Positions 35,720 to 43,500 of a stretch of 64,000 nucleotides of DNA are shown here, in pieces; position 1 is the stretch's first letter, and each line of letters opens with the position of its first letter. Source of the stretch: Candidatus Electrothrix rattekaaiensis (GTDB taxonomy: Bacteria > Desulfobacterota > Desulfobulbia > Desulfobulbales > Desulfobulbaceae); the NCBI GenBank assembly GCA_032595675.1, contig JAVQMD010000001.1, positions 1,334,640 through 1,398,639 on the forward strand, in the 5' to 3' direction. The notes beneath the pieces were generated by a model. That model had not been told where the DNA came from. It saw nothing but the letters and a program-made list of their open reading frames with translations, and did no database searches. The translations under genes were made by a program, and so were the position numbers.

Positions 35720-36175
35720 TTAATCTTTAATTTGTCTGCTGTCAGAGAGTTGCCCCTCATGTGTATAATACGCTGTTTTTCCGTCTTCATTCACCACCCA
35801 GACTTCATGGGCCCCCTTTGCCAGATAGAGTTGCACCTTTTCTTCTATCTCTCCTTTTGAGTTGGAAGGAGAGGTTATTTCAACGCAGATTTCAGGAGCT
35901 TTAATGTACGGTGTACTATAGCCGAACTCCTCAATAAATGCATCCGAAGCCCAAGCTACATCTGCAACCTTGACACCGTCATTGGTTTGTATGGAGCATT
36001 CCATAATAATTTTACCTGTGCCTTTATGCTGGTCAATACGTCTGCCCACCTCATACTGAAGGCGACCATGATTATTGCTCGCCGGACTCATGAGGATCTT
36101 TCCCCATTTGTTCAGCTCAATTTTGAACGGCAAATTATTCAGCAGAGGATTATTGATGACGTTGGCCCATTCCAT
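35720..36175 (-). CDS. Uma2-family (DUF820) putative endonuclease inside the nuo operon
   Basis: The 151-residue protein matches the Uma2 PD-(D/E)XK-like fold: KILMSPASNNHGRLQYEVGRRI, KVADVAWAS with the conserved Asp, and APEICVEITSPSNSKGEIEEKVQLYLAKGAHEVWVVN with the conserved Glu and downstream Lys. Typical Uma2 proteins are near 180-190 residues, so this is a short form but all active-site segments are present. It lies on the operon strand between nuoL (81-bp gap) and nuoM (55-bp gap), where no complex I gene belongs. Uma2 genes are abundant in cyanobacteria and some filamentous bacteria; their function is not settled. Confidence 0.85.
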   Translation of the reverse strand: MEWANVINNPLLNNLPFKIELNKWGKILMSPASNNHGRLQYEVGRRIDQHKGTGKIIMECSIQTNDGVKVADVAWASDAFIEEFGYSTPYIKAPEICVEITSPSNSKGEIEEKVQLYLAKGAHEVWVVNEDGKTAYYTHEGQLSDSRQIKD

Positions 36176-36256
36176 AGGTATCTCTTTTTTTAGCGGTCCT
36201 GTAGAGAGAATATATCTGGCTGCGTTGTACGCATGACAAAATGAACCGACTTATCA

Positions 36257-38206
36257 CTACCCCAGAAACAGCAACATAATAAATCCGATCACAGTAGCAC
36301 CAAGATAAAACTGCAATTGTCCAGACTGAGCAAGTCGTATCCCTTTACCGCCGACTTGCAGAAGCCATCCAGTGAAATCCATGCTCCCGTCAACAACCTT
36401 GCGATCAAACCACTTGATTGGAGCAGCAATACGATCAAAGACAATTTTATGGGTGATAAAAAGCCATACCTCATCCATGTAAAATTTGTTAGAGACAAGC
36501 GTATATACAGGCCCGAATATATTTTTCAGGCGTTCGGCAGCCTCTGTCTTGCCTTTGCCGTAGAGCAGCCATGCCCCGCCTATGCCGAGGAAAGCAGCTA
36601 GAGTGGCGAGCCAAGGCAACCAGCCAGGGTGCGCAAAATGACTTGCCTCTTCGAGATGAGGCGGAACAACATTGGTGACAAAGAAATGTTCCAGCAAACC
36701 AGCAAAAATGGTCGGTACTGTCAGGACCATAATCGGCCAAGTCATCCAGGGATCTTCATGAACATCATGCAGCTCAGAGCGAGCTTCGCCATGAAAAATC
36801 AGGAAGAAGAAGCGGAACATGTAAAAGGCTGTCAGAGCACCGGTCACCAACCCGACGAGAAAGGTGATATAATGGCCGGATTGGAAGGATGCCAACAGAA
36901 TGGCATCTTTGGACCAAAAACCACTGAGGGGAAACACCCCGGCAATGGCCAAACAGGCTGCAAATAATGACCAGTAGGTTTTCGGCATCAACGATTTGAG
37001 GCCACCCATTTTCATGATATCGTTACTGTGGACAGCATGAATAATGGCACCGGCACCGAGGAAGAGCATGCATTTAAAAAAGGCATGGGTAAAAACATGA
37101 TACATGGCTGCTGAGTAACCCAGCGGATTAACATCAGGGCCGTGATGACCGCCCTCTGCACAGATCTTGGCTGCACCGAGCGAAAAAATCATATACCCCA
37201 GCTGAGACAGGGTGGAAAAGGCCAGGATACGTTTGATATCCATCTGGGTAATGGCAATGACTGCTGCAAACAAGGCTGTGAAGGCACCGATACATTGAAT
37301 CACGAATAAGGTGCTTTCAGAAGCGGCAAACAGGGGAAACATCCGGGCAGTCAGGTAGACACCAGCTACAACCATGGTTGCCGAGTGGATGATGGAGGAA
37401 ACCGGGGTCGGTCCTTCCATAGCATCAGGTAACCAGACATGGAGCGGAAACATGGCTGATTTCCCCCAGCCGCCGCAGAATATCAGCAGGGTGCCCAAGG
37501 TCAGCATATTGATGGACATGCCTGCAAAAAGAAAGTTTTTATTGAGCAGGGCTGCTGTTTCGGGGCTGTTGAGCGTTTGAAAGCTGAAGCTCCCGCTCTG
37601 GAAGCTGACCAGCAGAATACCCAGCAGAAAAAAGGCATCAGCAAAGCGAGTCATGATAAAGGCTTTTTTTGATGCTGCCACAGCTGATGGTTTTTCGTAC
37701 CAGAAACCGATCAGCGAGTATGATGACACACCGACTAGCTCCCAGAACACGAACATCTGGAGGATATTGCTAGAAACAACCAAGCCGAGCATGGAAAAGG
37801 AAAAGAGGGCCAGCAGGGCAAAAAAGCGGTTAAAACTTGGGTCACCCTTCATATACCCTACTGAATATATATTAACCAGTAGGGAAATCACAGTGACCAC
37901 CACCAGCATCATTACCGAGATCGGGTCTAGGTAGATACCCATGTTTGCGGTCAGACCCGGTGCAAAGTTGAGCCACGCACCGTCAAGGGCCATTTTCTCC
38001 GGGTACGGTTGCCCGTTGCCCATGACCGAAATGAGATAGGTCAAGGCCGTGAGCAGGGCATAGCCAAGCGAAATACCGGACAGGGTGATGGCAAGCTTAC
38101 TGACAAACTTATTCTCTGAATTGAGGTGCCCCAGTCCGATCAACACAAAGCTGAGCAGGGGACAGAATAGAATCAGATAACTGTGGGAAAATATACAATC
38201 AGCCAT
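36257..38206 (-). CDS. nuoL: NADH-quinone oxidoreductase subunit L
   Basis: The true start is the ATG ending at 38206 (MADCIFSHSYLILFCP), with GGAGGAACTCA directly upstream and an 8-bp overlap (ATGGCTGA) with the nuoK stop. A longer frame to 38371 only reads through nuoK. The 649-residue protein has about sixteen spans, including FVFWELVGVSSYSLIGFWYEKPSA (Glu of helix 5) and AMFPLHVWLPDAMEGPTPVSSIIHSATMVVAGVYL. KRILAFSTLSQLGYM follows, and the C-terminal lateral amphipathic helix region is present. It couples quinone reduction to proton pumping. Confidence 0.96.
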   Translation of the reverse strand: MADCIFSHSYLILFCPLLSFVLIGLGHLNSENKFVSKLAITLSGISLGYALLTALTYLISVMGNGQPYPEKMALDGAWLNFAPGLTANMGIYLDPISVMMLVVVTVISLLVNIYSVGYMKGDPSFNRFFALLALFSFSMLGLVVSSNILQMFVFWELVGVSSYSLIGFWYEKPSAVAASKKAFIMTRFADAFFLLGILLVSFQSGSFSFQTLNSPETAALLNKNFLFAGMSINMLTLGTLLIFCGGWGKSAMFPLHVWLPDAMEGPTPVSSIIHSATMVVAGVYLTARMFPLFAASESTLFVIQCIGAFTALFAAVIAITQMDIKRILAFSTLSQLGYMIFSLGAAKICAEGGHHGPDVNPLGYSAAMYHVFTHAFFKCMLFLGAGAIIHAVHSNDIMKMGGLKSLMPKTYWSLFAACLAIAGVFPLSGFWSKDAILLASFQSGHYITFLVGLVTGALTAFYMFRFFFLIFHGEARSELHDVHEDPWMTWPIMVLTVPTIFAGLLEHFFVTNVVPPHLEEASHFAHPGWLPWLATLAAFLGIGGAWLLYGKGKTEAAERLKNIFGPVYTLVSNKFYMDEVWLFITHKIVFDRIAAPIKWFDRKVVDGSMDFTGWLLQVGGKGIRLAQSGQLQFYLGATVIGFIMLLFLG

Positions 38207-38504
38207 TGAGTTCCTCCAGCCGATACACATCAAGCTGTTTTTTACGACGGTACATGGAAAGGATAATTGCCAAGGCCACAGCGATTTCACAGGCGGAAAC
38301 CGCCATGACAAAGATAGGGAACACAGCACCTGCAACAGGGTCTGCGGCCTTAAAATGGGCAAATGCGGCAAAGTTGATATTGGCCCCGTTCAGGATAACT
38401 TCCACCGAAAGCAGGATTCCCAACAGGTTCCGTCGGGTCAACATACCGAATATTCCGATTCCGCAGAGGATTAACGAAAGAGCAATACAATGGGAAAGGG
38501 TCAT
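38199..38504 (-). CDS. nuoK: NADH-quinone oxidoreductase subunit K
   Basis: The 101-residue, three-span subunit has the canonical GILLSVEVILNGANINFAAFA with the conserved Glu of helix 2 and SACEIAVALAIILSMYR with the Glu of helix 3. Both acidic residues are part of the proton path. It overlaps nuoJ by 4 bp and nuoL by 8 bp, so translation is coupled along J-K-L. Confidence 0.96.
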   Translation of the reverse strand: MTLSHCIALSLILCGIGIFGMLTRRNLLGILLSVEVILNGANINFAAFAHFKAADPVAGAVFPIFVMAVSACEIAVALAIILSMYRRKKQLDVYRLEELNG

Positions 38505-39031
38505 GATCGGTCCTCCTTGTCAGCATCTTTTCTGGCGATGACCACAGCACCGACCAGTGCGGTCAGCAGCAGCAACGAGACCACTTCAAACGGCACGATA
38601 AAGCCGTTTGTTGTTGAAAGCAGGCGGATACCTATTTGATCAATGGTGATCAATGCCGTCTTTGAGGCTGCTGCGTCCGGCAGGTTTGAGCTGTTTTCTG
38701 TGAAAAAATACAGCAGGCCGGTGAACAGGGCTCCGGTTATTAAACCGTTGCCGAGCCATTTACCTATGTTTACTTTGCTCAGTTTGTTATCGACTCCAAG
38801 CCCGGTGGTCAGGAGAATGATGAGTAGCATAAAAACAACTATTCCGCCGATGTACAGCATTATTTGTGCCAGGGCAAGCAGTTCGATTTGCAGCATGATA
38901 TACAGTGCCGCAGTGATAATAAATGACCCGATCAGTGCCAGAGCACTGTGTAAAATATTGGGCAGGCTTACCGCGCAACATGACAGCGTGACAAGGACGG
39001 TCGCCAGTATATAAAAGAGAATATCACTCAT
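38501..39031 (-). CDS. nuoJ: NADH-quinone oxidoreductase subunit J
   Basis: I set the start at the ATG ending at 39031 (MSDILFYILATVLV), which overlaps the nuoI stop by one base and has AGGAG upstream. A longer frame to 39085 lies inside nuoI. The 176-residue protein has five spans and the NuoJ landmark ALAQIMLYIGGIVVFMLLIILL, whose pi-bulge helix switches during turnover. The position I-J-K is standard. Confidence 0.94.
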   Translation of the reverse strand: MSDILFYILATVLVTLSCCAVSLPNILHSALALIGSFIITAALYIMLQIELLALAQIMLYIGGIVVFMLLIILLTTGLGVDNKLSKVNIGKWLGNGLITGALFTGLLYFFTENSSNLPDAAASKTALITIDQIGIRLLSTTNGFIVPFEVVSLLLLTALVGAVVIARKDADKEDRS

Positions 39032-39534
39032 CAGCATTCTCCTTGTGTTGTGTCTGATGTATTTTGAGGCTTGTTGAGCACCCAAGTCAGTTCATTTCGG
39101 TCGTAAACGGTCAGTTCAAAGTCTCTTGTCATTGCAATGGCACCAAAGGGACAGGCTTCCACGCAGAGTCCGCAAAAGGCACACTGAGAAATTCGGTAGA
39201 CATATTTTCCGAGCACCTTACGCCCGCTGAGATCCTTGGTCGACAGGACTGAGATTGAACCGTTTGGACAGGCTTTTTCACAAATCCCGCAGGCTGTACA
39301 GGCGTTTTCATTGTTTTCATCGTGCGGCATGGACAGAGGTCCGCGAAAGCGTTCGAACATCTTCAGAGTATCCCGATTTTCCGGGTACTGCTGGGTGATG
39401 ACGGTCTTAGGGTTAAGAAAATATTTTATGGTGATGTCCATTCCCTGAATCAGAGAAGAGAATCCCGTAAAAACTTTACGCAGGTAGCGGCTGCTGTATT
39501 CCAGCAGGTTTTCTTTGGGGACGGTTTCTTTCAT
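39031..39534 (-). CDS. nuoI: NADH-quinone oxidoreductase subunit I (2[4Fe-4S])
   Basis: The 167-residue subunit carries clusters N6a and N6b. The two ligand motifs are CTACGICEKACPNG (about residues 81-94) and CAFCGLCVEACPFGAIAMT (about 120-138). The N-terminal basic and amphipathic helices (SRYLRKVFTGFSSLIQGMDIT) dock it to the membrane arm, and YPENRDTLKMFERFRGPLSM is conserved before the first cluster. Clusters of this subunit pass electrons to NuoB and quinone. It starts 61 bp after the nuoH stop. Confidence 0.96.
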   Translation of the reverse strand: MKETVPKENLLEYSSRYLRKVFTGFSSLIQGMDITIKYFLNPKTVITQQYPENRDTLKMFERFRGPLSMPHDENNENACTACGICEKACPNGSISVLSTKDLSGRKVLGKYVYRISQCAFCGLCVEACPFGAIAMTRDFELTVYDRNELTWVLNKPQNTSDTTQGEC

Positions 39535-39595
39535 AGTTATTGATAGATACAGTTTACAGGCTCACTGAGTTGTGACGTAGATGTACGGCAGATTA

Positions 39596-40684
39596 TCAAG
39601 CCCATCCCAGCACCATAAAAACAGCCCCCAGTATGAGCAGAAGCAGATTGGCGGGCAGCATCATCTTCCATTCCAGCGACATAAGCTGATCAATTCTGAC
39701 CCGTGGAAAGGTCCAGCGGAACCACATATAGACGAAGACAATAAAAAATGTTTTACCGAAGAACCAGAGAAAACCCGGTATGATATTTAGCAGCCCGTCA
39801 ACAGCGGAAATGCCGATGAGAGGGGGGTGAAAACCGCCGAGGAAGAAAGTGGTTGCCAGTCCTGCCGAAATGAACATATTGACAAATTCGGCAAAGAAAA
39901 ACATGGCAAAACCCATGCCGGAATATTCGGTATGATATCCTGCTGTCAGTTCCGATTCCGCTTCAGCAAGGTCAAAGGGCGTTCGGTTGAGTTCAGCTGT
40001 TGAGGCGACGAGATACATGATAAAGGAAAGGATACCGAGAAAAGGCAGCTTAAATATCCACCAGTCAAAAATTAGGCCCTGCTGAGAAAGGACAATTCCA
40101 CGCAATGAGGCTGTCCCGGAAAGCATGACAATGAGCAGCATGATCAGGGCCAGGGATATCTCGAAGGAAATCATCTGGGCTCCTGAACGCATGGCTCCAA
40201 GAAGGGAAAGTTTGTTATTGGATGACCAGCCTCCCAAAAGAATACCCAGTACGGTCAGGCCGGAAATGCCAAGGACATAGAGCACGCCGCCTGCCGGATC
40301 AACCAGTTGTAGGTGGTGATCAAAGGGCATGATAACCATGATAAGGAAGGTGGCCGTCAAAGGAAGCATCGGGGCGAGGAAAAAAGTAAAGGAGTCCGCC
40401 CCCTTGGGTTTGAGAATTTCTTTAAAGAGTAGCTTGATTCCATCGGCCAAGGGCTGAAGAATACCATGGTATCCTACTCGCATGGGACCGAGTCTGACCT
40501 GGAAATGGGCTACGACCTTACGCTCCAACAGGATAAGGAACGCAGCCAAGATGGAAACCAAAATCACCACGCTGATTAGGCCCAAGGCCGGGTTGATAAT
40601 AAAGGCAGTTTCCGGGAAAAGGCTACGCACCATATTGCCGATGCCATTCTGGAGCGGATACAGTGTTTCTGCTGACATGTTCAT
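39596..40684 (-). CDS. nuoH: NADH-quinone oxidoreductase subunit H
   Basis: The 362-residue membrane subunit has eight spans and helps form the quinone chamber. Conserved segments are LLERKVVAHFQVRLGPMRVG and GILQPLADGIKLLFKE near the N-terminus. RTPFDLAEAESELTAGYHTEYSGMGFAMFFFAEF, with its conserved acidic cluster, follows. The length fits. It begins 18 bp after the nuoD stop and so forms the junction between the peripheral and membrane arms in this operon. Confidence 0.96.
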   Translation of the reverse strand: MNMSAETLYPLQNGIGNMVRSLFPETAFIINPALGLISVVILVSILAAFLILLERKVVAHFQVRLGPMRVGYHGILQPLADGIKLLFKEILKPKGADSFTFFLAPMLPLTATFLIMVIMPFDHHLQLVDPAGGVLYVLGISGLTVLGILLGGWSSNNKLSLLGAMRSGAQMISFEISLALIMLLIVMLSGTASLRGIVLSQQGLIFDWWIFKLPFLGILSFIMYLVASTAELNRTPFDLAEAESELTAGYHTEYSGMGFAMFFFAEFVNMFISAGLATTFFLGGFHPPLIGISAVDGLLNIIPGFLWFFGKTFFIVFVYMWFRWTFPRVRIDQLMSLEWKMMLPANLLLLILGAVFMVLGWA

Positions 40685-40702
40685 TTCTCTTTGTTTTGCT
40701 CT

Positions 40703-41878
40703 CTACTTGTCCATATCCGGGATAACAAAATCCATACTGGACATAATTGTTACCAAGTCTGCAAGCTTAAGGCCTTTTGCCGCATGGTTGAGGGCACTGA
40801 GGTTAGAAAAATTCGGTGAACGATATTTCACACGGTAGGGTTTGGGGCCACCGTCGGAGACAATATAGGTTCCAAAAAGACCTCTCGGGGTTTCAACCTG
40901 ACTGTAATAGCTCCCTTGGGGAAGCTTGTACACTGCCTTTGGCTGGCTACGATACGGTCCTTCCGGGAATTTTTCCACTGCCTGTTCCAGAATACGCAAA
41001 GACTGGACAATTTCTTCCATTTTAATCTGATAGCGAGCAAGGCTATCGCCCTCTGTGCAGCTCGGGATATCAAAATCAAACTGATCGTAAATGGAGTATG
41101 CATCGTTTTTGCGTATATCATAAGAGACATCGGAGGCTCGCAAAACCGCACCTGAGCAGCCGTAGGACAATACGTCTTCTCGGGAAAGGACACCCACACC
41201 GCGAGTCCTTTCCTGAAAGATAATGTTTCCGGTGAGCAGCGTATGATATTCATCAAGGGCCTTGTACATAATCTTGATGAATTTTTTAATCCTGGGAACA
41301 AAGGTATCCGGGGCATCAAAGGAAGAACCGCCGGGACGAAAGAAGTTCATGGTCAAGCGGGCCCCACACATTTCTTCAAAGATATCCGTGATCATTTCAC
41401 GTTCTCTGAAGCCGTACAGAAATGGCGTAAAGCCGCCGAGGTCCATGCCCATAACGCCCCACCAGAGGAGGTGCGACTGGATTCTTTGAAGCTCGCAGAC
41501 CATGACCCGGAGGTATTCACCGCGCTCGGGCACCCCGATATCCATAGCCTGTTCAACAGCCATGCAAAAACAGAGATTGTTGAAAAAGGCGGAAAGGTAG
41601 TCCAGTCGATCCGTGAGATGGATATTCTGAATATAGGTCTGGTTCTCGGCCATCTTTTCGATACCACGGTGGATATAGCCGAGATGGGGGACCGCTTCTA
41701 CGATGGTTTCGCCGCTCAAACGGGCAACAATCCTGAGCACCCCATGGGTGCTGGGATGTTGGGGGCCGATGTTGACGAAAAACTCATCTGCGTCCTCAGT
41801 ATCCGATTGCGGGAGCCTGAATCCCTCAGGCAGGGTATCTCCGTCAAGACGGTATTTTTTAGCGGATTGTGTGGTCAT
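40703..41878 (-). CDS. nuoD: NADH-quinone oxidoreductase subunit D
   Basis: The 391-residue 49-kDa-type subunit lines the quinone site. It has NIGPQHPSTHGVLRIVARLSGE (about residues 36-57) with the conserved quinone-pocket His, and PHLGYIHRGIEKMAENQTYIQNI. GCSGAVLRASDVSYDIRKNDAY follows, and the protein ends with FVIPDMDK. As in most bacteria outside the enterics it is not fused to NuoC. It is the first gene of this operon in the window. NuoA, B, C and the NADH module E, F, G are not beside it, so they must be encoded elsewhere if present. Confidence 0.96.
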   Translation of the reverse strand: MTTQSAKKYRLDGDTLPEGFRLPQSDTEDADEFFVNIGPQHPSTHGVLRIVARLSGETIVEAVPHLGYIHRGIEKMAENQTYIQNIHLTDRLDYLSAFFNNLCFCMAVEQAMDIGVPERGEYLRVMVCELQRIQSHLLWWGVMGMDLGGFTPFLYGFREREMITDIFEEMCGARLTMNFFRPGGSSFDAPDTFVPRIKKFIKIMYKALDEYHTLLTGNIIFQERTRGVGVLSREDVLSYGCSGAVLRASDVSYDIRKNDAYSIYDQFDFDIPSCTEGDSLARYQIKMEEIVQSLRILEQAVEKFPEGPYRSQPKAVYKLPQGSYYSQVETPRGLFGTYIVSDGGPKPYRVKYRSPNFSNLSALNHAAKGLKLADLVTIMSSMDFVIPDMDK

Positions 41879-41927
41879 CTTTCAGTAGGAATTTTCACTC
41901 CGGTTTATATTTTTTTTCTGCCTCTCT

Positions 41928-41956
41928 AATGAAGATCAATTTTGATAAATTGTCAA
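41928..41956 (-). promoter_or_regulatory. Candidate sigma70 promoter for nuoD
   Basis: A perfect TTGACA on the minus strand (41951-41956) is followed after 17 nt by TTCATT, a poor -10. It lies about 50-75 bp upstream of nuoD. The position is plausible; the -10 is weak. Confidence 0.35.
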
Positions 41957-42074
41957 GAGAAAAAATGCTTCGAAATTGTAAGGTTATGGGTTACTATTTA
42001 GTAACAGTTCGGACTGTTTTGGAAGCCTGTTCAGGATGGCAATTACTGACAAAATTGTGAGTACTCTGTTGTGA

Positions 42075-42145
42075 ACAATCGACACTTCTGAAACTGTTGG
42101 AATGCCGCAAGGTCGGTTTTTCGGTCGAGATGAGGTGTCGATTGT
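42075..42145. repeat. Perfect 11-bp inverted repeat with a 49-bp spacer
   Basis: ACAATCGACAC at 42075-42085 is the exact complement of GTGTCGATTGT at 42135-42145. The spacer holds a weaker inner repeat (GGTCGG/CGGTCG). It could be a small hairpin RNA, a MITE-like remnant or a regulator site. Confidence 0.6.
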
Positions 42146-42213
42146 ACTGAAACAGCTCCTTGAAAAATCAATATATAATGGTTGCGATCAATGTGAGATG
42201 AGCTCCCGCTCTG

Positions 42214-42675
42214 TCATGACTGTGAAGGGTCTGTATTTTGAGTTTGCATTTCTATAATATCCCCGGCCTTGGCCTCGCCTCCTTGAAGAACTTTGGCAAA
42301 AATGCCTTCACGGGGCATGATGCAGTCACCTGTGGCTTTTTTAATCGCGCAGCCATCATCGTGACATTTTTTCCCGATTTGGGTGATTTCCAGGACGATT
42401 TTCGAGCCGATACGCAAGGTGTCGCCTACAGCAACTGAGCCGAGATCAACGCCCCTGGTAATAATATTTTCCGCAAAGGCACCTTGGGTGAGCTGGGGCA
42501 GTTTTTCTTTGACTCTGTCTATGCTTTCGCCCGCAAGCAAGGAGACTTGCCGATGCCAGTCACCGCCATGCGCATCTTTGAGGATGCCGAAGCCGACTTG
42601 GAAAGTTGCTTCTTTGATGGGGCTTTTAGGGATACCTTTTTTTTTGCTGATGCAAATTGCTTCAATTGCCGACAT
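42214..42675 (-). CDS. MOSC domain protein
   Basis: The 153-residue protein is a single MOSC (molybdenum cofactor sulfurase C-terminal) domain. Landmarks are HGGDWHRQVSLLAGESIDR near residue 40, GAFAENIITRGVDLGSVAVGDTLRIG, and EITQIGKKCHDDGCAIKKATGDCIMPREGIFAKVL. The conserved Cys of GDCIMPREG is the expected sulfur-handling residue. Such short stand-alone MOSC proteins often accompany molybdenum or tungsten cofactor genes, but none are adjacent here. The ATG ends at 42675 and a cofactor maturation role is inferred from the family. Confidence 0.9.
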   Translation of the reverse strand: MSAIEAICISKKKGIPKSPIKEATFQVGFGILKDAHGGDWHRQVSLLAGESIDRVKEKLPQLTQGAFAENIITRGVDLGSVAVGDTLRIGSKIVLEITQIGKKCHDDGCAIKKATGDCIMPREGIFAKVLQGGEAKAGDIIEMQTQNTDPSQS

Positions 42676-43072
42676 GTTGGCTCCTTTTTATGATGCAGCG
42701 GAAACAAGAATAAACGATTGCGAACTCTATGAACTCACGGAACTCCTTATTCAGTTTTTTATTCCGATGCTGTGAAAGATGAAAGTGTAACTTCATAAAT
42801 AGATGTAGTTTCTTTTTTCAGGCTAACTTGTATTCTGGTTATTCATTTTTAAAAAAGTAGGTTGGCTCAAAAAAAAGAAAAGAACAAGCAGTTACTCTTT
42901 ATTATTAACATTGACTTTTCTCTCTGTCGATATTAATTATTGGTAACCTGTCAGAGTAATTTTTATATTTGTTAAACTATAAACTATAAACTATAAACTA
43001 TAAACTATGGGGCCGGTAAACTTTACTTGCGTTTTTTACCTGCCGGTACCGCAATAAGAGTCGGAGGAAATA
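42676..43072. other. Intergenic region upstream of the CZB gene
   Basis: The 397-bp AT-rich gap separates divergent genes. It contains TTGACT at 42911 with TATTAA-type hexamers downstream (a weak promoter candidate) and a heptamer tandem repeat at 42974-43008. Just after the repeat is an imperfect hairpin (GCCGGTAAA and TTTACC-TGCCGGT). A GGAGG sits before the CZB ATG. Confidence 0.5.
42974..43008. repeat. Five tandem copies of AAACTAT
   Basis: Five perfect 7-bp units lie 65-99 bp upstream of the CZB protein start. Each unit contains a TATAAA-like step (CTATAAAC), so copy number could alter promoter spacing. Such perfect short arrays are prone to slipped-strand changes. Confidence 0.9.
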
Positions 43073-43432
43073 ATGGACGTTACTAATTTACAGGTTGGCA
43101 TGATAGCACATTTACAATGGAAGGCAAAGTTATCTGATTTCTTTTATGGTGTTGAAGAGTTAACGCTTGCAGATGTTCCCGATCATACGAATTGCGATTT
43201 CGGCAAGTTGTTATACGGCTCTGTTATGCAGGAGTTCAGTGATTTTAGTGAAATGTCTGCGCTGGAAAAGTTGCATAAAAACGTGCATGAAGATATCAAA
43301 CAGCTTATTCAAATGCCGCAGGAAGAGCGAAAGAGTGCAACGGGAAAGCAGGCTCTGGAAGATTTTAAAAAGAAATGTGACGAGCTTATCCAAATGATGG
43401 AACGCTTGGAAGCTCAGGCTAGGTTGAAATAG
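43073..43432 (+). CDS. Stand-alone chemoreceptor zinc-binding (CZB) domain protein
   Basis: The 119-residue protein is essentially a free CZB domain. The four zinc ligands of the family are present in order: His13 in IAHLQWKAKL, Cys41 in CDFGKLLYG, and His68 and His72 in EKLHKNVHEDI. CZB domains usually sit at the C-terminus of chemoreceptors or diguanylate cyclases, where zinc or oxidation of the Cys changes signalling. Here there is no attached output domain, so it may act in trans. GGAGG precedes the ATG by 6 nt. A heptamer array lies upstream and a terminator hairpin lies downstream. There are no signalling genes beside it. Confidence 0.88.
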   Translation: MDVTNLQVGMIAHLQWKAKLSDFFYGVEELTLADVPDHTNCDFGKLLYGSVMQEFSDFSEMSALEKLHKNVHEDIKQLIQMPQEERKSATGKQALEDFKKKCDELIQMMERLEAQARLK

Positions 43433-43472
43433 GCCGATCAGCTGTAGTAGCTTTACCCACTTCTTTTGATAT

Positions 43473-43500
43473 CCCGCCTTCTAATGGCGGGGTGTTTCCT
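43473..43500 (+). terminator. Terminator after the CZB gene
   Basis: A 6-bp GC stem (CCCGCC/GGCGGG, 7-nt loop) is followed by GTGTTTCCTTT. It lies 40 bp after the CZB stop and just before the convergent ilvY stop. Confidence 0.65.

Larger units (their letters stand above)
41879..42213. other. Intergenic region between nuoD and the MOSC gene
   Basis: The 335-bp gap holds a candidate nuo promoter near 41928-41956, a 16-bp AT-rich palindrome at 41990-42005 (GTTACTA arms), and a separated inverted repeat at 42075-42145. No coding potential is apparent. Confidence 0.5.
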
